Origin: JAJPHU01 sp035553375
GTDB taxonomy: Bacteria > Planctomycetota > Planctomycetia > Gemmatales > Gemmataceae
NCBI GenBank assembly: GCA_035553375.1
Contig: DATNCY010000180.1
Coordinates: forward strand, 1-64,000
DNA length: 64,000 nucleotides
Direction of reading: 5' to 3'
Part shown: one piece after another, positions 1-6,927 of the stretch
How the letters are laid out: each line of letters starts with the position of its first letter
Position numbering within the stretch: the stretch's first letter is position 1
The notes under the pieces: generated by a model
Database searches by the model: none
What the model was told of the DNA's origin: nothing
The model's input: the letters and a program-made list of their open reading frames with translations, nothing else
Program-made: the position numbers and the translations under genes

Positions 1-66
1 ATCAGCGTCGGTGCATTGACGCACTCGGCCCCCGCCCTCGATATTGGCCTCGACTACTTGCCATGA
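1..66 (+). CDS. nadC: nicotinate-nucleotide pyrophosphorylase, C-terminal end (partial)
   Basis: Only the last 21 codons and the TGA are inside the window. The peptide ISVGALTHSAPALDIGLDY matches the conserved NadC (quinolinate phosphoribosyltransferase) C-terminus, where the S-x-G-x-L-T-H segment closes the barrel and binds the phosphate of PRPP. NadC makes nicotinate mononucleotide in de novo NAD synthesis. The stop overlaps the start of the next gene as ATGA, so the two are probably translationally coupled. The family call rests on this short motif alone. Confidence 0.8.
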   Translation: MSVGALTHSAPALDIGLDYLP

Positions 67-890
67 CACCGCCCCGTGAACAATGGTCGCTCGACACGCG
101 CCGCCTCGGTCGCCGCGTCCTCGTCTTCGATCGCCTCGATAGCACGAATAATAGGGCGGCACAGTTCGCCGACGATCCGGCCAACGAAGGCATCGCCATC
201 CTGGCCGACGAACAAACTGCGGGGCGGGGGCAGCATGGCCGCACTTGGCTGGCCTCGCCCCGCGCCAGCGTGCTGCTATCAATTCTGCTTACTCCGCCGC
301 CAGAGTTGTGTCGTCCCGCCGTATTGACCGCCTGGGCAGCCGTGGCCGTGTGTACAACCATCGGCGAAACCATCGGCTGCGCGACGCGCATCAAATGGCC
401 CAATGATGTGCTGCTGCACGACCGCAAAGTCTGCGGCATCCTCATCGAATCCGCCGTCCGCCGTCCGCTGTCCGCTGTCCGCCAAAAACCACAGCGGACA
501 GCGGACAGCGGACGGCGGACGGCGGTTGTGGGCATCGGGCTGAATGTGCAGCAGAGCGCCGAGGCGTTCGCGGCGGCGGGACTGCCGGAAGCGACCTCCC
601 TGGCGCAGTTCACGGCCAGTCCACTCGATACGCACTCCGTCGCTGCGGAGCTAATTCGCCAACTCGACCGCGATTACGATCGGCTCTGTCAGGGCGATCT
701 CGGCACACTCGAAACGTGCTGGAAAGGACACCTCGGTTTACTCGGCAAGGAGGTCGCCGCCGAGTGTCATGAGGGCATCTATCATGGCCGACTGTTGGAA
801 CTGAGTTTCCGCGCCGTCGAGTTGGCGCGGCCCGACGAACCGCCCCTGGTGCTGGCTCCGGAACGGATTCAGCATCTTTGTGAAGCCTGA
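63..890 (+). CDS. birA: biotin--[acetyl-CoA-carboxylase] ligase (monofunctional BirA type)
   Basis: Biotin protein ligase, which attaches biotin to the carrier protein of acetyl-CoA carboxylase through biotinyl-AMP. Visible motifs are the biotinyl-AMP loop GRGQHGRTW (residues 54-62), KWPNDV (111-116), the strand CGILIES and the strand VVGIGLNVQ (155-163). There is no N-terminal helix-turn-helix, so it should not act as a repressor. The ATG overlaps the nadC stop (ATGA). Residues about 130-154 are encoded by an inverted heptamer-repeat array that opens the loop between the CGILIES and VVGIGLN strands, where typical ligases have a short variable turn. The frame is preserved and the protein reads through to a normal C-terminal domain, so I expect it to be functional. 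Confidence 0.92.
   Translation: MTPPREQWSLDTRRLGRRVLVFDRLDSTNNRAAQFADDPANEGIAILADEQTAGRGQHGRTWLASPRASVLLSILLTPPPELCRPAVLTAWAAVAVCTTIGETIGCATRIKWPNDVLLHDRKVCGILIESAVRRPLSAVRQKPQRTADSGRRTAVVGIGLNVQQSAEAFAAAGLPEATSLAQFTASPLDTHSVAAELIRQLDRDYDRLCQGDLGTLETCWKGHLGLLGKEVAAECHEGIYHGRLLELSFRAVELARPDEPPLVLAPERIQHLCEA
450..525. repeat. heptamer inverted-repeat array inside birA
   Basis: The arms (451-482 and 494-525) are perfect 32-bp reverse complements separated by an 11-base A-rich loop. Each arm is a run of 7-bp units of the form TCCGCCG/TCCGCTG (complement CGGACAG/CGGACGG). The array is translated as part of BirA, giving an Arg/Ser-rich insertion. It belongs to the family also seen at 4131, 7858, 10795, 15679, 23668, 40546, 46853 and 51217. 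Confidence 0.93.
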
Positions 891-908
891 CGTTTTGGAA
901 CCGCCACA

Positions 909-1508
909 TCAGACGAATGCGGAAACTTCCACTTCGACCGCGGCAATCTGGGGCTGGAGCGCCTGTACGGCAGCCTGATCCGCGACGATGGTATTCTGTA
1001 GGGCGTTTGCCGCCTGCTCGTTGCCGAGTTGTTGCAGCACCGAAACCACAGGGGCGGCGTTCTGGATCACCGCGTTCAGGATCAAACTTTGGTCTTGGAG
1101 ATCGTCCAGCTGATTTAGCAGGTCGGTTTGATGCTGGAGCATCTGCACGGTGGCCTGCCGCGCCGGAATGTCGCTTGTCAAGCTGGCGATGACCGGCTGG
1201 AATTGCGGCGTTTGCGGCGCAAACTGTTGCAGAATGCCAAGTACAACCTGTTCTACCTCAAGACGGATGGTGGCCAGCGCGGTTTGCTGCTGGCTCTGGT
1301 CTTGTAGCATGTGTATTTGGTCGTGCGACAGAGACGCGATGGTGTTCATGGCCGCCGGCGGAGTGCTGGCAGCGGCGCTGACCGGCATGAAGTTCGCCGA
1401 GGGTAGACAGCGATCTTCCAAAGACTCCAGGAACGGACGAACGGACGGGGCCGGACGCGGATGCCTGCGAACGCGATTCGGCCCGGCGGAGAAAAACCAA
1501 AACCTCAT
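909..1508 (-). CDS. LEDR-motif protein of unknown function, probably exported
   Basis: 199 residues. The start is the ATG with an AAGGAGA ribosome site just upstream; longer readings lack one. The N-terminus is basic with a R-P-F-L-E-S-L-E-D-R-C-L-P-S segment (residues about 25-38). That motif opens many planctomycete cell-surface proteins and recurs in the two delta-60 proteins at 58-61 kb. The rest is rich in Gln, Leu and Ala (HDQIHMLQDQSQQQ and similar), probably helical or coiled-coil, with no catalytic motif. I do not recognise a family. It is convergent with birA, with an 18-base gap, so it is probably its own transcription unit. An export role is inferred from the motif only. Confidence 0.6.
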   Translation of the reverse strand: MRFWFFSAGPNRVRRHPRPAPSVRPFLESLEDRCLPSANFMPVSAAASTPPAAMNTIASLSHDQIHMLQDQSQQQTALATIRLEVEQVVLGILQQFAPQTPQFQPVIASLTSDIPARQATVQMLQHQTDLLNQLDDLQDQSLILNAVIQNAAPVVSVLQQLGNEQAANALQNTIVADQAAVQALQPQIAAVEVEVSAFV

Positions 1509-1872
1509 GATGTCTCCTTTGTGTGTTAAGTATAACAGGACGAACACGCCGGAGTTGCCTACGGGGACGACGCCGTCGCGGTCAGACCTCCTGTGCGTGT
1601 CGCACAAGAAGTCCTCCACTAATAACGAGTGCGCGACTGAACGATCGCATCCCATTTTATTCCGCCGGCGCGACGCCGTCATTCTCTCTCGCAAGAAACA
1701 TTCGAGTATTCATGGCGCTGCGAGCTGGCAATTCATTGTGTTACTGCGTCCAGGAGAGGGGTTGGGGTACAGACTCTGAATCCAATTGACACAATCGCCA
1801 CGAACGGTAACATCTCCCCCTCTACCTGTCGCCGCACCTCTGCCTCTCCTATCTCTCTTGCGAGGATGAGCA
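1509..1872. other. 364-bp divergent intergenic region
   Basis: This separates two divergently transcribed genes and should hold both promoters. I see no convincing -35/-10 pair. The only recognisable element is a solo half of a palindromic repeat at 1710-1746 (listed separately). Weak ribosome-site-like GAGG lies just before the WD40 gene start. Confidence 0.5.
1710..1746 (-). repeat. solo half-copy of palindromic element (core 1 plus outer arm)
   Basis: Read on the minus strand the segment gives CAGTAACACAATGAATTGCC followed by AGCTCGCAGCGC. This matches the left arm of the palindromes at 27413 and 30340 (outer arm GGCACGAACACAATGAATT plus core GCCAGCCCGCAG). No facing arm is present, so it looks like an eroded or half-deleted copy. 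Confidence 0.65.
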
Positions 1873-2829
1873 ATGCGACGCTTCTTTTTGTTGGCGATTC
1901 TGCTGGCGTGGCCGGGCGCTGCTGGGGTACACGGCCAGACCATCAAGGAATGGCGCGGTCATCGCGGCGCGGTGTACGCGGTCGCTTTCCGGCCCGATGG
2001 CCGGCGCATGGCCTCGGCCAGTTTCGACCACAGCATCAAGATTTGGGATGTGGACACGGGACGCGCAGTACGGACGTTCCTCGGCCACAAGGCCAAGGTA
2101 CTGGCGCTGACCTATAGCGCGGATGGCCGGCAACTCGCCTCCGCGGGACTCGATGGCACGGTGCGCTTGTGGGACGCTGCTTCCGGCCGGGCGGGAGTGT
2201 GTTTGACCAGCCGAAACCAGTGCGTCCAGGCCATCGCCTTCACGCCGGACGGACGCCGCCTGATCGCGTGCGGCGAGACGGGGGCCGTGGAAGTATGGAG
2301 AATGTCCGATGGCACGCTGGAGCAGACAATCCGCGTCGAGTCGGCGCGCATGCCGCTCTACGCCGTTGCCGTCTCACCGGATGGCCGCCTGCTGGCTCTC
2401 GCGGGATTGGATGGCCGCATTCACCTGCGCGACTTGAAGACGGGCCGAACACATCGCATTCTCGAAGGTCATGCCGACGCTGTCTATAGTTTGGCCTTCG
2501 CCCCGGATGGCGAGAAGTTGGTGTCTGGTTCCGGCGATCAGACCGTGCGCTGCTGGGATGTGGCGACCGGCGAGCCGCGCTCCTGTCTCGATGGTCATCG
2601 CGGCGCGGTTTATCAAGTCGGCTTCAGCCCCGATGGCCGGCGCTTGGTTTCCGCCGGCACGGATGGCGAGGTGATTATCTGGGACGCCGGCAACGGCAGC
2701 GCCTTGCACCGCCATCGTTTCCCGGACAAAACTCTCTGCGCCGCCTTCACGCCGGACGGCCGCTATGTCGGCGCGGGCAGCGGTCAAGCTGCCTGTTATT
2801 TGCTGGAACTGCCCCGACATGTCCGCTAG
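1873..2829 (+). CDS. secreted WD40-repeat protein
   Basis: 318 residues: a signal peptide (about 1-21, hydrophobic core FFLLAILLAWPGAAG) followed by seven WD40 blades that fill the rest of the protein. Blade ends are recognisable as SIKIWDVDTGR, TVRLWDAASGR, AVEVWRMSDG, RIHLRDLKTGR, TVRCWDVATGE and VIIWDAGNG, each preceded by S/T-x-DGR-x-L-A-S. The last blade is degenerate. One seven-bladed propeller fits the length well. Such stand-alone propellers are common in planctomycetes, where they act as extracytoplasmic binding platforms; the partner cannot be told from the sequence. There is no catalytic domain. The next 300 bases hold only the ogt remnant and a palindrome. Confidence 0.85.
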   Translation: MRRFFLLAILLAWPGAAGVHGQTIKEWRGHRGAVYAVAFRPDGRRMASASFDHSIKIWDVDTGRAVRTFLGHKAKVLALTYSADGRQLASAGLDGTVRLWDAASGRAGVCLTSRNQCVQAIAFTPDGRRLIACGETGAVEVWRMSDGTLEQTIRVESARMPLYAVAVSPDGRLLALAGLDGRIHLRDLKTGRTHRILEGHADAVYSLAFAPDGEKLVSGSGDQTVRCWDVATGEPRSCLDGHRGAVYQVGFSPDGRRLVSAGTDGEVIIWDAGNGSALHRHRFPDKTLCAAFTPDGRYVGAGSGQAACYLLELPRHVR

Positions 2830-2972
2830 AACGCCCATGGAAAAACGAGTCGATGTGCGGCTGCCCCACCACCCGGTAGGAGCTAGTGGCCGTCCGCTCT
2901 GGATTGGCGGAATGAAGTTCACGGCCGACGAGGCCGAGGGCATCAAGCCGCTGAGGACAAGAAGAAATCACA

Positions 2973-3077
2973 ATGAACTATGTTTACAAGACGATGGAAT
3001 CCCCCGTGGGCAAGTTCAAACTCGTCGTTAGAGCCGCTTCTGACACTGGCTTTAGGGATTGTCCCCGCCTGAAGTAG
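2973..3077 (+). pseudogene. truncated ogt remnant (O6-methylguanine-DNA methyltransferase N-terminus)
   Basis: 34 codons starting MNYVYKTMESPVGKFKLVV. This resembles the N-terminal strand of Ogt-type methyltransferases (x-x-S-P-V-G-x-L-x-L-V). Similarity fades after about 18 residues, and the frame ends at a TAG lying inside the palindrome at 3066-3144. The catalytic P-C-H-R-V domain is absent nearby. I read it as the 5' stump of a gene whose remainder was deleted, probably with the palindrome at the breakpoint. The family assignment rests on a short stretch. Confidence 0.5.
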
Positions 3078-3144
3078 ATCCCGCTTGCCGAGCGGGATCT
3101 TGCCCCAACAGGTTCCGCTCGGCAAGCGGGATCTACTTCAGGCG
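3066..3144. repeat. 30-bp perfect palindrome (core 5, GAAGTAGATCCCGCTTGCCG)
   Basis: Left arm 3066-3095 and right arm 3115-3144 are perfect reverse complements with a 19-base loop. Each arm also folds on itself (CCCGCT-tgcc-gAGCGGG). It supplies the stop of the ogt remnant (TAG at 3075) and, on the other strand, the last codon and TGA of the ABC ATPase. It sits between convergent frames and could terminate transcription on both sides. Confidence 0.9.
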
Positions 3145-4256
3145 TTAGGGCTTCTTAGCAAATAGCTGAGTACGGCCTGCGTGGAGTCGTCGAGCGTCTC
3201 CAGACGACAGATTTCGTACCACTCCTCAAGCACCAGGCGCGTTAGCTCCTGGAAGAATTGCTGCGGATTTCGCGCCCGCACCAGCACTTGACTTACGGGA
3301 TTCTCCGGCGGAGTATCCAGCAGTTCGACACCGACCACATCGCGCAGTTTCAGCAGCGCCGCCGCCAAACGGCGTTGTTCGACTTCCTCCGCCGTGTTTC
3401 CCCCATTGTCGCGCGGCGAACCTTTTTTCACGTCGATTCGCACCAATAGCGGATGATTGTCGAGACGATCGCGAATCTGAGCCACCGAGCCGACGGCGGC
3501 GATGCGCCCGTGCGCCATGATGGCGATGTGATCGGTTAGTTTCTCCAGTTCTTCCAATTCGTGACTGGAGATGAGCAGACATTTGCCGCGTTCCGCCAGA
3601 TCGCGGAACAAATGGATGAACTCCCCGCGACCGACCGGATCGATACCGCTGAGCGGTTCATCGAGTACAAGCAGTTCGGGATCGTGCAACAGCGCCTGGG
3701 CTAACTTGATGCGTTGCCGCATGCCTTTGGAATAGCCGCGCACGCGGCGATCCACTCGGCCGGTCATGCCGACGCGCTCCAAGGCGGCCTCGGTGCGCTG
3801 TCTTGCCTCGCGGCGCGGATAACCGCACAAACGAGCCATCGCCTCGACGAACTGCCAGCCGGACATCTCTTCATAGAAGGCGTCCACTTCCGGACAGTAA
3901 CCGACGTGGCGCTTGGCGGCCGTACTCCAGGCGCTATGTCCGCGTACCTCGACGCGGCCAAGGTCGGGGCGCATCTGCCCAGCAATCAGGCGCATCAACG
4001 TACTCTTGCCGGCGCCATTGGAGCCAACTAGCCCCGTAATGCCCGAGCGCAGTTCCAGTGTCACCTGATTGACACCGATAACGGGACCGTACCATTTCGA
4101 GACGCGCTGGCACAGCAGCACGGGAACGCTAGTCCGCAGTCCGTAGTCCGCAGTCCGCGGCAAAGAACTATCTGGCTTTAGTGCTGACTGCTGACTGCTG
4201 ACTGCTACCGAACGATCTCTACGGCCTGAATCCGCCGAATCAAGTAGGTCAGGCAT
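3138..4256 (-). CDS. ABC transporter ATP-binding protein
   Basis: ATPase of an ABC-2 type export system. Walker A is GSNGAGKS, the signature region is GYSKGMRQR (normally L-S-G-G-Q; this variant is usual in ABC-2 exporters), Walker B is LLVLDEPLSGID and the switch is SSHELEEL. About 105 residues follow the ATPase core. Third gene of a minus-strand operon with the permease and another ATPase; its start overlaps the permease end by about 50 bases. The ATG chosen has a GGGAGG site 12 bases upstream, but the first ~45 residues cover a heptamer array (SSQQSALKPD...RTADYGLRTS) and look non-native, so an internal GTG at V-P-V-L-L-C-Q is possible. The last codon and stop come from a palindrome. Confidence 0.85.
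   Translation of the reverse strand: MPDLLDSADSGRRDRSVAVSSQQSALKPDSSLPRTADYGLRTSVPVLLCQRVSKWYGPVIGVNQVTLELRSGITGLVGSNGAGKSTLMRLIAGQMRPDLGRVEVRGHSAWSTAAKRHVGYCPEVDAFYEEMSGWQFVEAMARLCGYPRREARQRTEAALERVGMTGRVDRRVRGYSKGMRQRIKLAQALLHDPELLVLDEPLSGIDPVGRGEFIHLFRDLAERGKCLLISSHELEELEKLTDHIAIMAHGRIAAVGSVAQIRDRLDNHPLLVRIDVKKGSPRDNGGNTAEEVEQRRLAAALLKLRDVVGVELLDTPPENPVSQVLVRARNPQQFFQELTRLVLEEWYEICRLETLDDSTQAVLSYLLRSPNA
4131..4206. repeat. heptamer arrays at start of ABC ATPase / end of permease
   Basis: Two short arrays face each other: four units of AGTCCGC/AGTCCGT (4131-4160) and three units of TGACTGC (from about 4183). The complement of TGACTGC (GCAGTCA) shares GCAGTC with the first array, so the arms are partly complementary. 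They cover the ATPase N-terminal leader and stop just short of the permease stop codon. Confidence 0.75.
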
Positions 4257-5158
4257 AGCAAACACACTCCTCCCAGAACCAGGGCGGCCTCGTACCAGGG
4301 TGGTTGATGCGAAGGCCGAATCTTCTGCGGATCCAGGCCCAGGCAAATGTTGCCGATCAGGTAGGTGCTGTTCCACAGGTCGATCAGCCGCCAGCGTGGG
4401 CTGAAACGCAAGCCATCGACCAGCGCCGCCGACAACAATCGGCAGAAAAAGAATAGTGTCGTCCACGTCATAATGAGCGGCACCGTTCGCCGCAGCCAGG
4501 TCGCCGTCGCCAACAACAAGAGTGTCAGCGTCAGCGTCAATACCAGGCCGTAGGCGAGAATGCCCAGCAACAGCGGGAAATGCTCATAGAGATAATCCCA
4601 CGATTCCAATACGCCCCATTGCACGAACAGAATGACGGCCGGGATCGTGGTCATCAGGTTGATGAACACAGCCACGGCCAACCCTTTGCCCAGCAGGTAG
4701 TGCCAGCGCGACAAGGGCTTGGATAAATAATAGGGTAGACTGCCGAAGCGTAGGTCATTGCCAATGAGGATCGAGCCGGCGAGGGCCAGAACGATCATGA
4801 CGATATGGCCCTGATAGGCGAAGAAATTGCGATAGGTTTCGGCGCCGCCATCCAGTTTAAGGAGGCCGCGAAAAAGTTGGATGAGAGTGCGCGGATTCAT
4901 GCGGAATTGGCCGACCGGCACCACGGACTCGCCCGCCTGGGTTTGCGCCCAGGATAGCATATATTGGCCGAAGAAAAACAGCAGGAAAATAAGCAGACCG
5001 AGAACGTAGATAATCCAGAACAGCCAGCGGCGGAAGATGCTCACCAGCGCCACACGAGCGATCGGCCAAACACTGGCGACTGGAGGGCGGAAGTCGCCGC
5101 GCCACGGACGATAGTGCAGCAGTTCAGGCGTGGCCGCCTGATTCAGACTGTCGCCCAT
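4205..5158 (-). CDS. ABC-2 type transporter permease
   Basis: 317 residues with about six hydrophobic segments. The first is WLFWIIYVLGLLIFLLFFFG (about 45-64), then clusters near 115-140, 150-180, 195-220, 225-250 and 290-312, as in ABC-2 membrane subunits. A GAGGAGG site lies 7 bases before the ATG. It is flanked by two ATPases on the same strand (44 bases upstream and overlapping downstream), so the operon encodes one permease with two different ATPases, probably a heteromeric ABC-2 exporter. The substrate cannot be inferred; related planctomycete and Bacillus systems move lipids, peptides or drugs. Confidence 0.85.
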   Translation of the reverse strand: MGDSLNQAATPELLHYRPWRGDFRPPVASVWPIARVALVSIFRRWLFWIIYVLGLLIFLLFFFGQYMLSWAQTQAGESVVPVGQFRMNPRTLIQLFRGLLKLDGGAETYRNFFAYQGHIVMIVLALAGSILIGNDLRFGSLPYYLSKPLSRWHYLLGKGLAVAVFINLMTTIPAVILFVQWGVLESWDYLYEHFPLLLGILAYGLVLTLTLTLLLLATATWLRRTVPLIMTWTTLFFFCRLLSAALVDGLRFSPRWRLIDLWNSTYLIGNICLGLDPQKIRPSHQPPWYEAALVLGGVCLLCLTYLIRRIQAVEIVR

Positions 5159-5177
5159 GACGATCCTCCTCGAAAGC

Positions 5178-5210
5178 CATATAGCCCCTGGCTTGCCGGG
5201 GGCTATATGG
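5178..5210. repeat. short palindrome between ATPase and permease genes
   Basis: CCATATAGCCCCTGG faces CCGGGGGCTATATGG with one mismatch and a 3-base centre. It contains the TAG stop of the upstream ATPase, so it is another case where a repeat supplies a gene end. As an intra-operon hairpin it could affect the mRNA level of the downstream permease. Confidence 0.7.
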
Positions 5211-6162
5211 GCCCAACCTCTTCATCCCTCAGCACCCGATGAAACAACTCTTCGAGATCCTCGTCGTCCGGCTGAAGGCCGCGCAGCAGGACATGATGAT
5301 TGTCGGCCAGGGTGAAGAACGCCCGCGTCACCCAGTTGGATGGCACAACGACGCGCAGTTCACCCCGTCCATTGTCCTGAAGGATGCGCACCCCTTCAAG
5401 GCGTAACTCTTCAAGGAACGTCTTCGCATCGCCCTGAATTTGCAGGCGGTAACGATCCTGACGACGACGGCACAGTTCGATGACGCCGCCTTGCAAAAGC
5501 AACCGCCCTTGATGCAGAATCAGCACGGTCTCGCAGACGCGCTCGACATCGCCGAGCAGGTGCGTGGACAGCAGGATCGATTTGCCGTGATCGCGGCCGA
5601 GGGTCAGCAGCAGACGCAGCATGGCCTCGCGTCCAGCGGGATCGAGGCCGCTAGTCGGCTCGTCAAGCAGCAGCATCGGCGGATCGTGAACGAGCGCTTG
5701 CGCCAGCTTGAGGCGCTGTTTCATGCCGGTCGAGTATTCCTCCAACCGGCGATAGCGCGCGTCTTCCAGTTCGAGATAGGTAAGCACTTCGTGCGCACGG
5801 CGCTGAGCTTCGCGGCGCGGCATGCCGTACAGTTCGCCGGCCAAGGCCACATATTCGGCGCCGCGCAAACCGGGAATGAGGGCGTCCGCTTCCGGCATGT
5901 AACCGATGGCGCGCCGCAACGCGGTTCCATCCAGGCCAATGGGATGTCCCAGGACGCGGCCGCCGCCGGACGAGGGCGCCAGTAGTCCAAGCAGAATCTT
6001 AAGCAAAGTCGATTTGCCGGCTCCGTTGGGACCGAGGAGACCGACCCGGCCGGGAGCGAGTTGAACGGTCACGTCGCGCAGCGCCTGGAAACTGCCAAAC
6101 CAGCGCGATACGCTGTTGAGGTCGATCATCGCCTCTTTCTCATTCGCGAGGATCGGCTCCAT
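5203..6162 (-). CDS. ABC transporter ATP-binding protein (first gene of exporter operon)
   Basis: 319 residues. Walker A GPNGAGKST (about 45-53), signature YSTGMKQRL, Walker B MLLLDEPTSGLD, switch STHLLGDVE, followed by a C-terminal domain with L-R-V-V-V-P-S. This matches the CcmA/NatA type of ABC-2 ATPases. AGGAG lies 6 bases before the ATG used; an ATG 11 codons later (MIDLNSV) is an alternative nearer the usual domain start. It pairs with the permease just downstream. Confidence 0.88.
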   Translation of the reverse strand: MEPILANEKEAMIDLNSVSRWFGSFQALRDVTVQLAPGRVGLLGPNGAGKSTLLKILLGLLAPSSGGGRVLGHPIGLDGTALRRAIGYMPEADALIPGLRGAEYVALAGELYGMPRREAQRRAHEVLTYLELEDARYRRLEEYSTGMKQRLKLAQALVHDPPMLLLDEPTSGLDPAGREAMLRLLLTLGRDHGKSILLSTHLLGDVERVCETVLILHQGRLLLQGGVIELCRRRQDRYRLQIQGDAKTFLEELRLEGVRILQDNGRGELRVVVPSNWVTRAFFTLADNHHVLLRGLQPDDEDLEELFHRVLRDEEVGPI

Positions 6163-6271
6163 GATCGCTCCTGCGTTCCTTCCTCACTTATAACGTCTCC
6201 CGCGTTCCAGGCGTGGGTATTGTAGCAAAGCAGGCAAGACGTGTTCCGGAGATGCCCAACGATCTTGGCGT

Positions 6272-6589
6272 TTAGATTTCGTCGGGGGAAAGGCGATCCT
6301 GAGCGGCGTGCCGGACACGCAGGACGTTGACCGTCTGGTCTTCGATCGTGAAGAGGATGCGATACATTTTCCGCCGGCGACCATACAGCAACTCGCGCAG
6401 ATCCAGCCCAAGGTCTGTGGCCTCGTCGGCCAACGGCCAGCGCTCTGGGTTGTTGGCCAAGGAGCGGATCGCCGCAAGCAGCCCAGCATGCAACCGGGCA
6501 GAGGACGATACTGACTGCCGACTCTGCCAGGCGACCTTGGCTTCGATATCGGCCATCGCCCGAGGAAAGATGTCGATGACGTGTGGCAC
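6272..6589 (-). CDS. type II toxin, RelE/ParE family
   Basis: 105 residues starting at GTG with GGAG 7 bases upstream (inside the antitoxin's last codons). The fold signature is visible: an N-terminal A-M-A-D-I-E-A helix, N-P-E-R-W-P, and the strand pair R-E-L-L-Y-G-R-R-R-K-M-Y-R-I-L-F-T-I followed by V-L-R-V-R-H-A-A. These are typical of ParE/RelE toxins, which poison gyrase or cut mRNA at the ribosome. ParE-like and RelE-like activity cannot be separated here. It lies 3 bases after the antitoxin gene, as usual for such modules. Confidence 0.82.
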   Translation of the reverse strand: MPHVIDIFPRAMADIEAKVAWQSRQSVSSSARLHAGLLAAIRSLANNPERWPLADEATDLGLDLRELLYGRRRKMYRILFTIEDQTVNVLRVRHAAQDRLSPDEI

Positions 6590-6592
6590 AGT

Positions 6593-6850
6593 TCACTCCG
6601 GCGGGATGGGAGGCAACTTATACTTCACGGCGAGCTTGGCCATGAATTCTTCAAACGGCATTCCCCGCCCGGCCCGGACATCTTCCAGGGCTTCGCGCAG
6701 AATCGCCAATTCCTTCTCACGATCGTATGGTTCCAGCGGCGGAGCCAGATCGTCGGCATCGGCCAACTCGACCAGAACGCGCACTCCTTCGGGGAGTTTG
6801 GTTTCGTTATCCAGAACGATGACCCCATTCATTACCGTGCCTTCGAGCAT
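6593..6850 (-). CDS. antitoxin of a ParE/RelE-type module
   Basis: 85 residues, with AAGGAGAG 6 bases before the ATG. The N-terminal part (GVIVLDNETKLPEGVRVLVE) is a short beta hairpin of the kind found in DUF104/AF2212-like antitoxins. The acidic middle and C-terminus (REALEDVRAGRGMPFEEFMA) resemble the toxin-wrapping tail of many type II antitoxins. Order (antitoxin first) and spacing support the pair. Whether it autoregulates cannot be seen; no classical DNA-binding motif is obvious. Confidence 0.75.
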   Translation of the reverse strand: MLEGTVMNGVIVLDNETKLPEGVRVLVELADADDLAPPLEPYDREKELAILREALEDVRAGRGMPFEEFMAKLAVKYKLPPIPPE

Positions 6851-6927
6851 GGGTCTCTCCTTACATCAATCAAAATCCGGCCTATCATAACACGGGCAGA
6901 CAACGCTGGAACAGCCAGGAAGTTCGC

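Noticed and set aside
2836..3031. Short plus-strand frame after the WD40 gene
   Set aside because: No ribosome site and no recognisable motif; the only supported signal there is the ogt stump in another frame.
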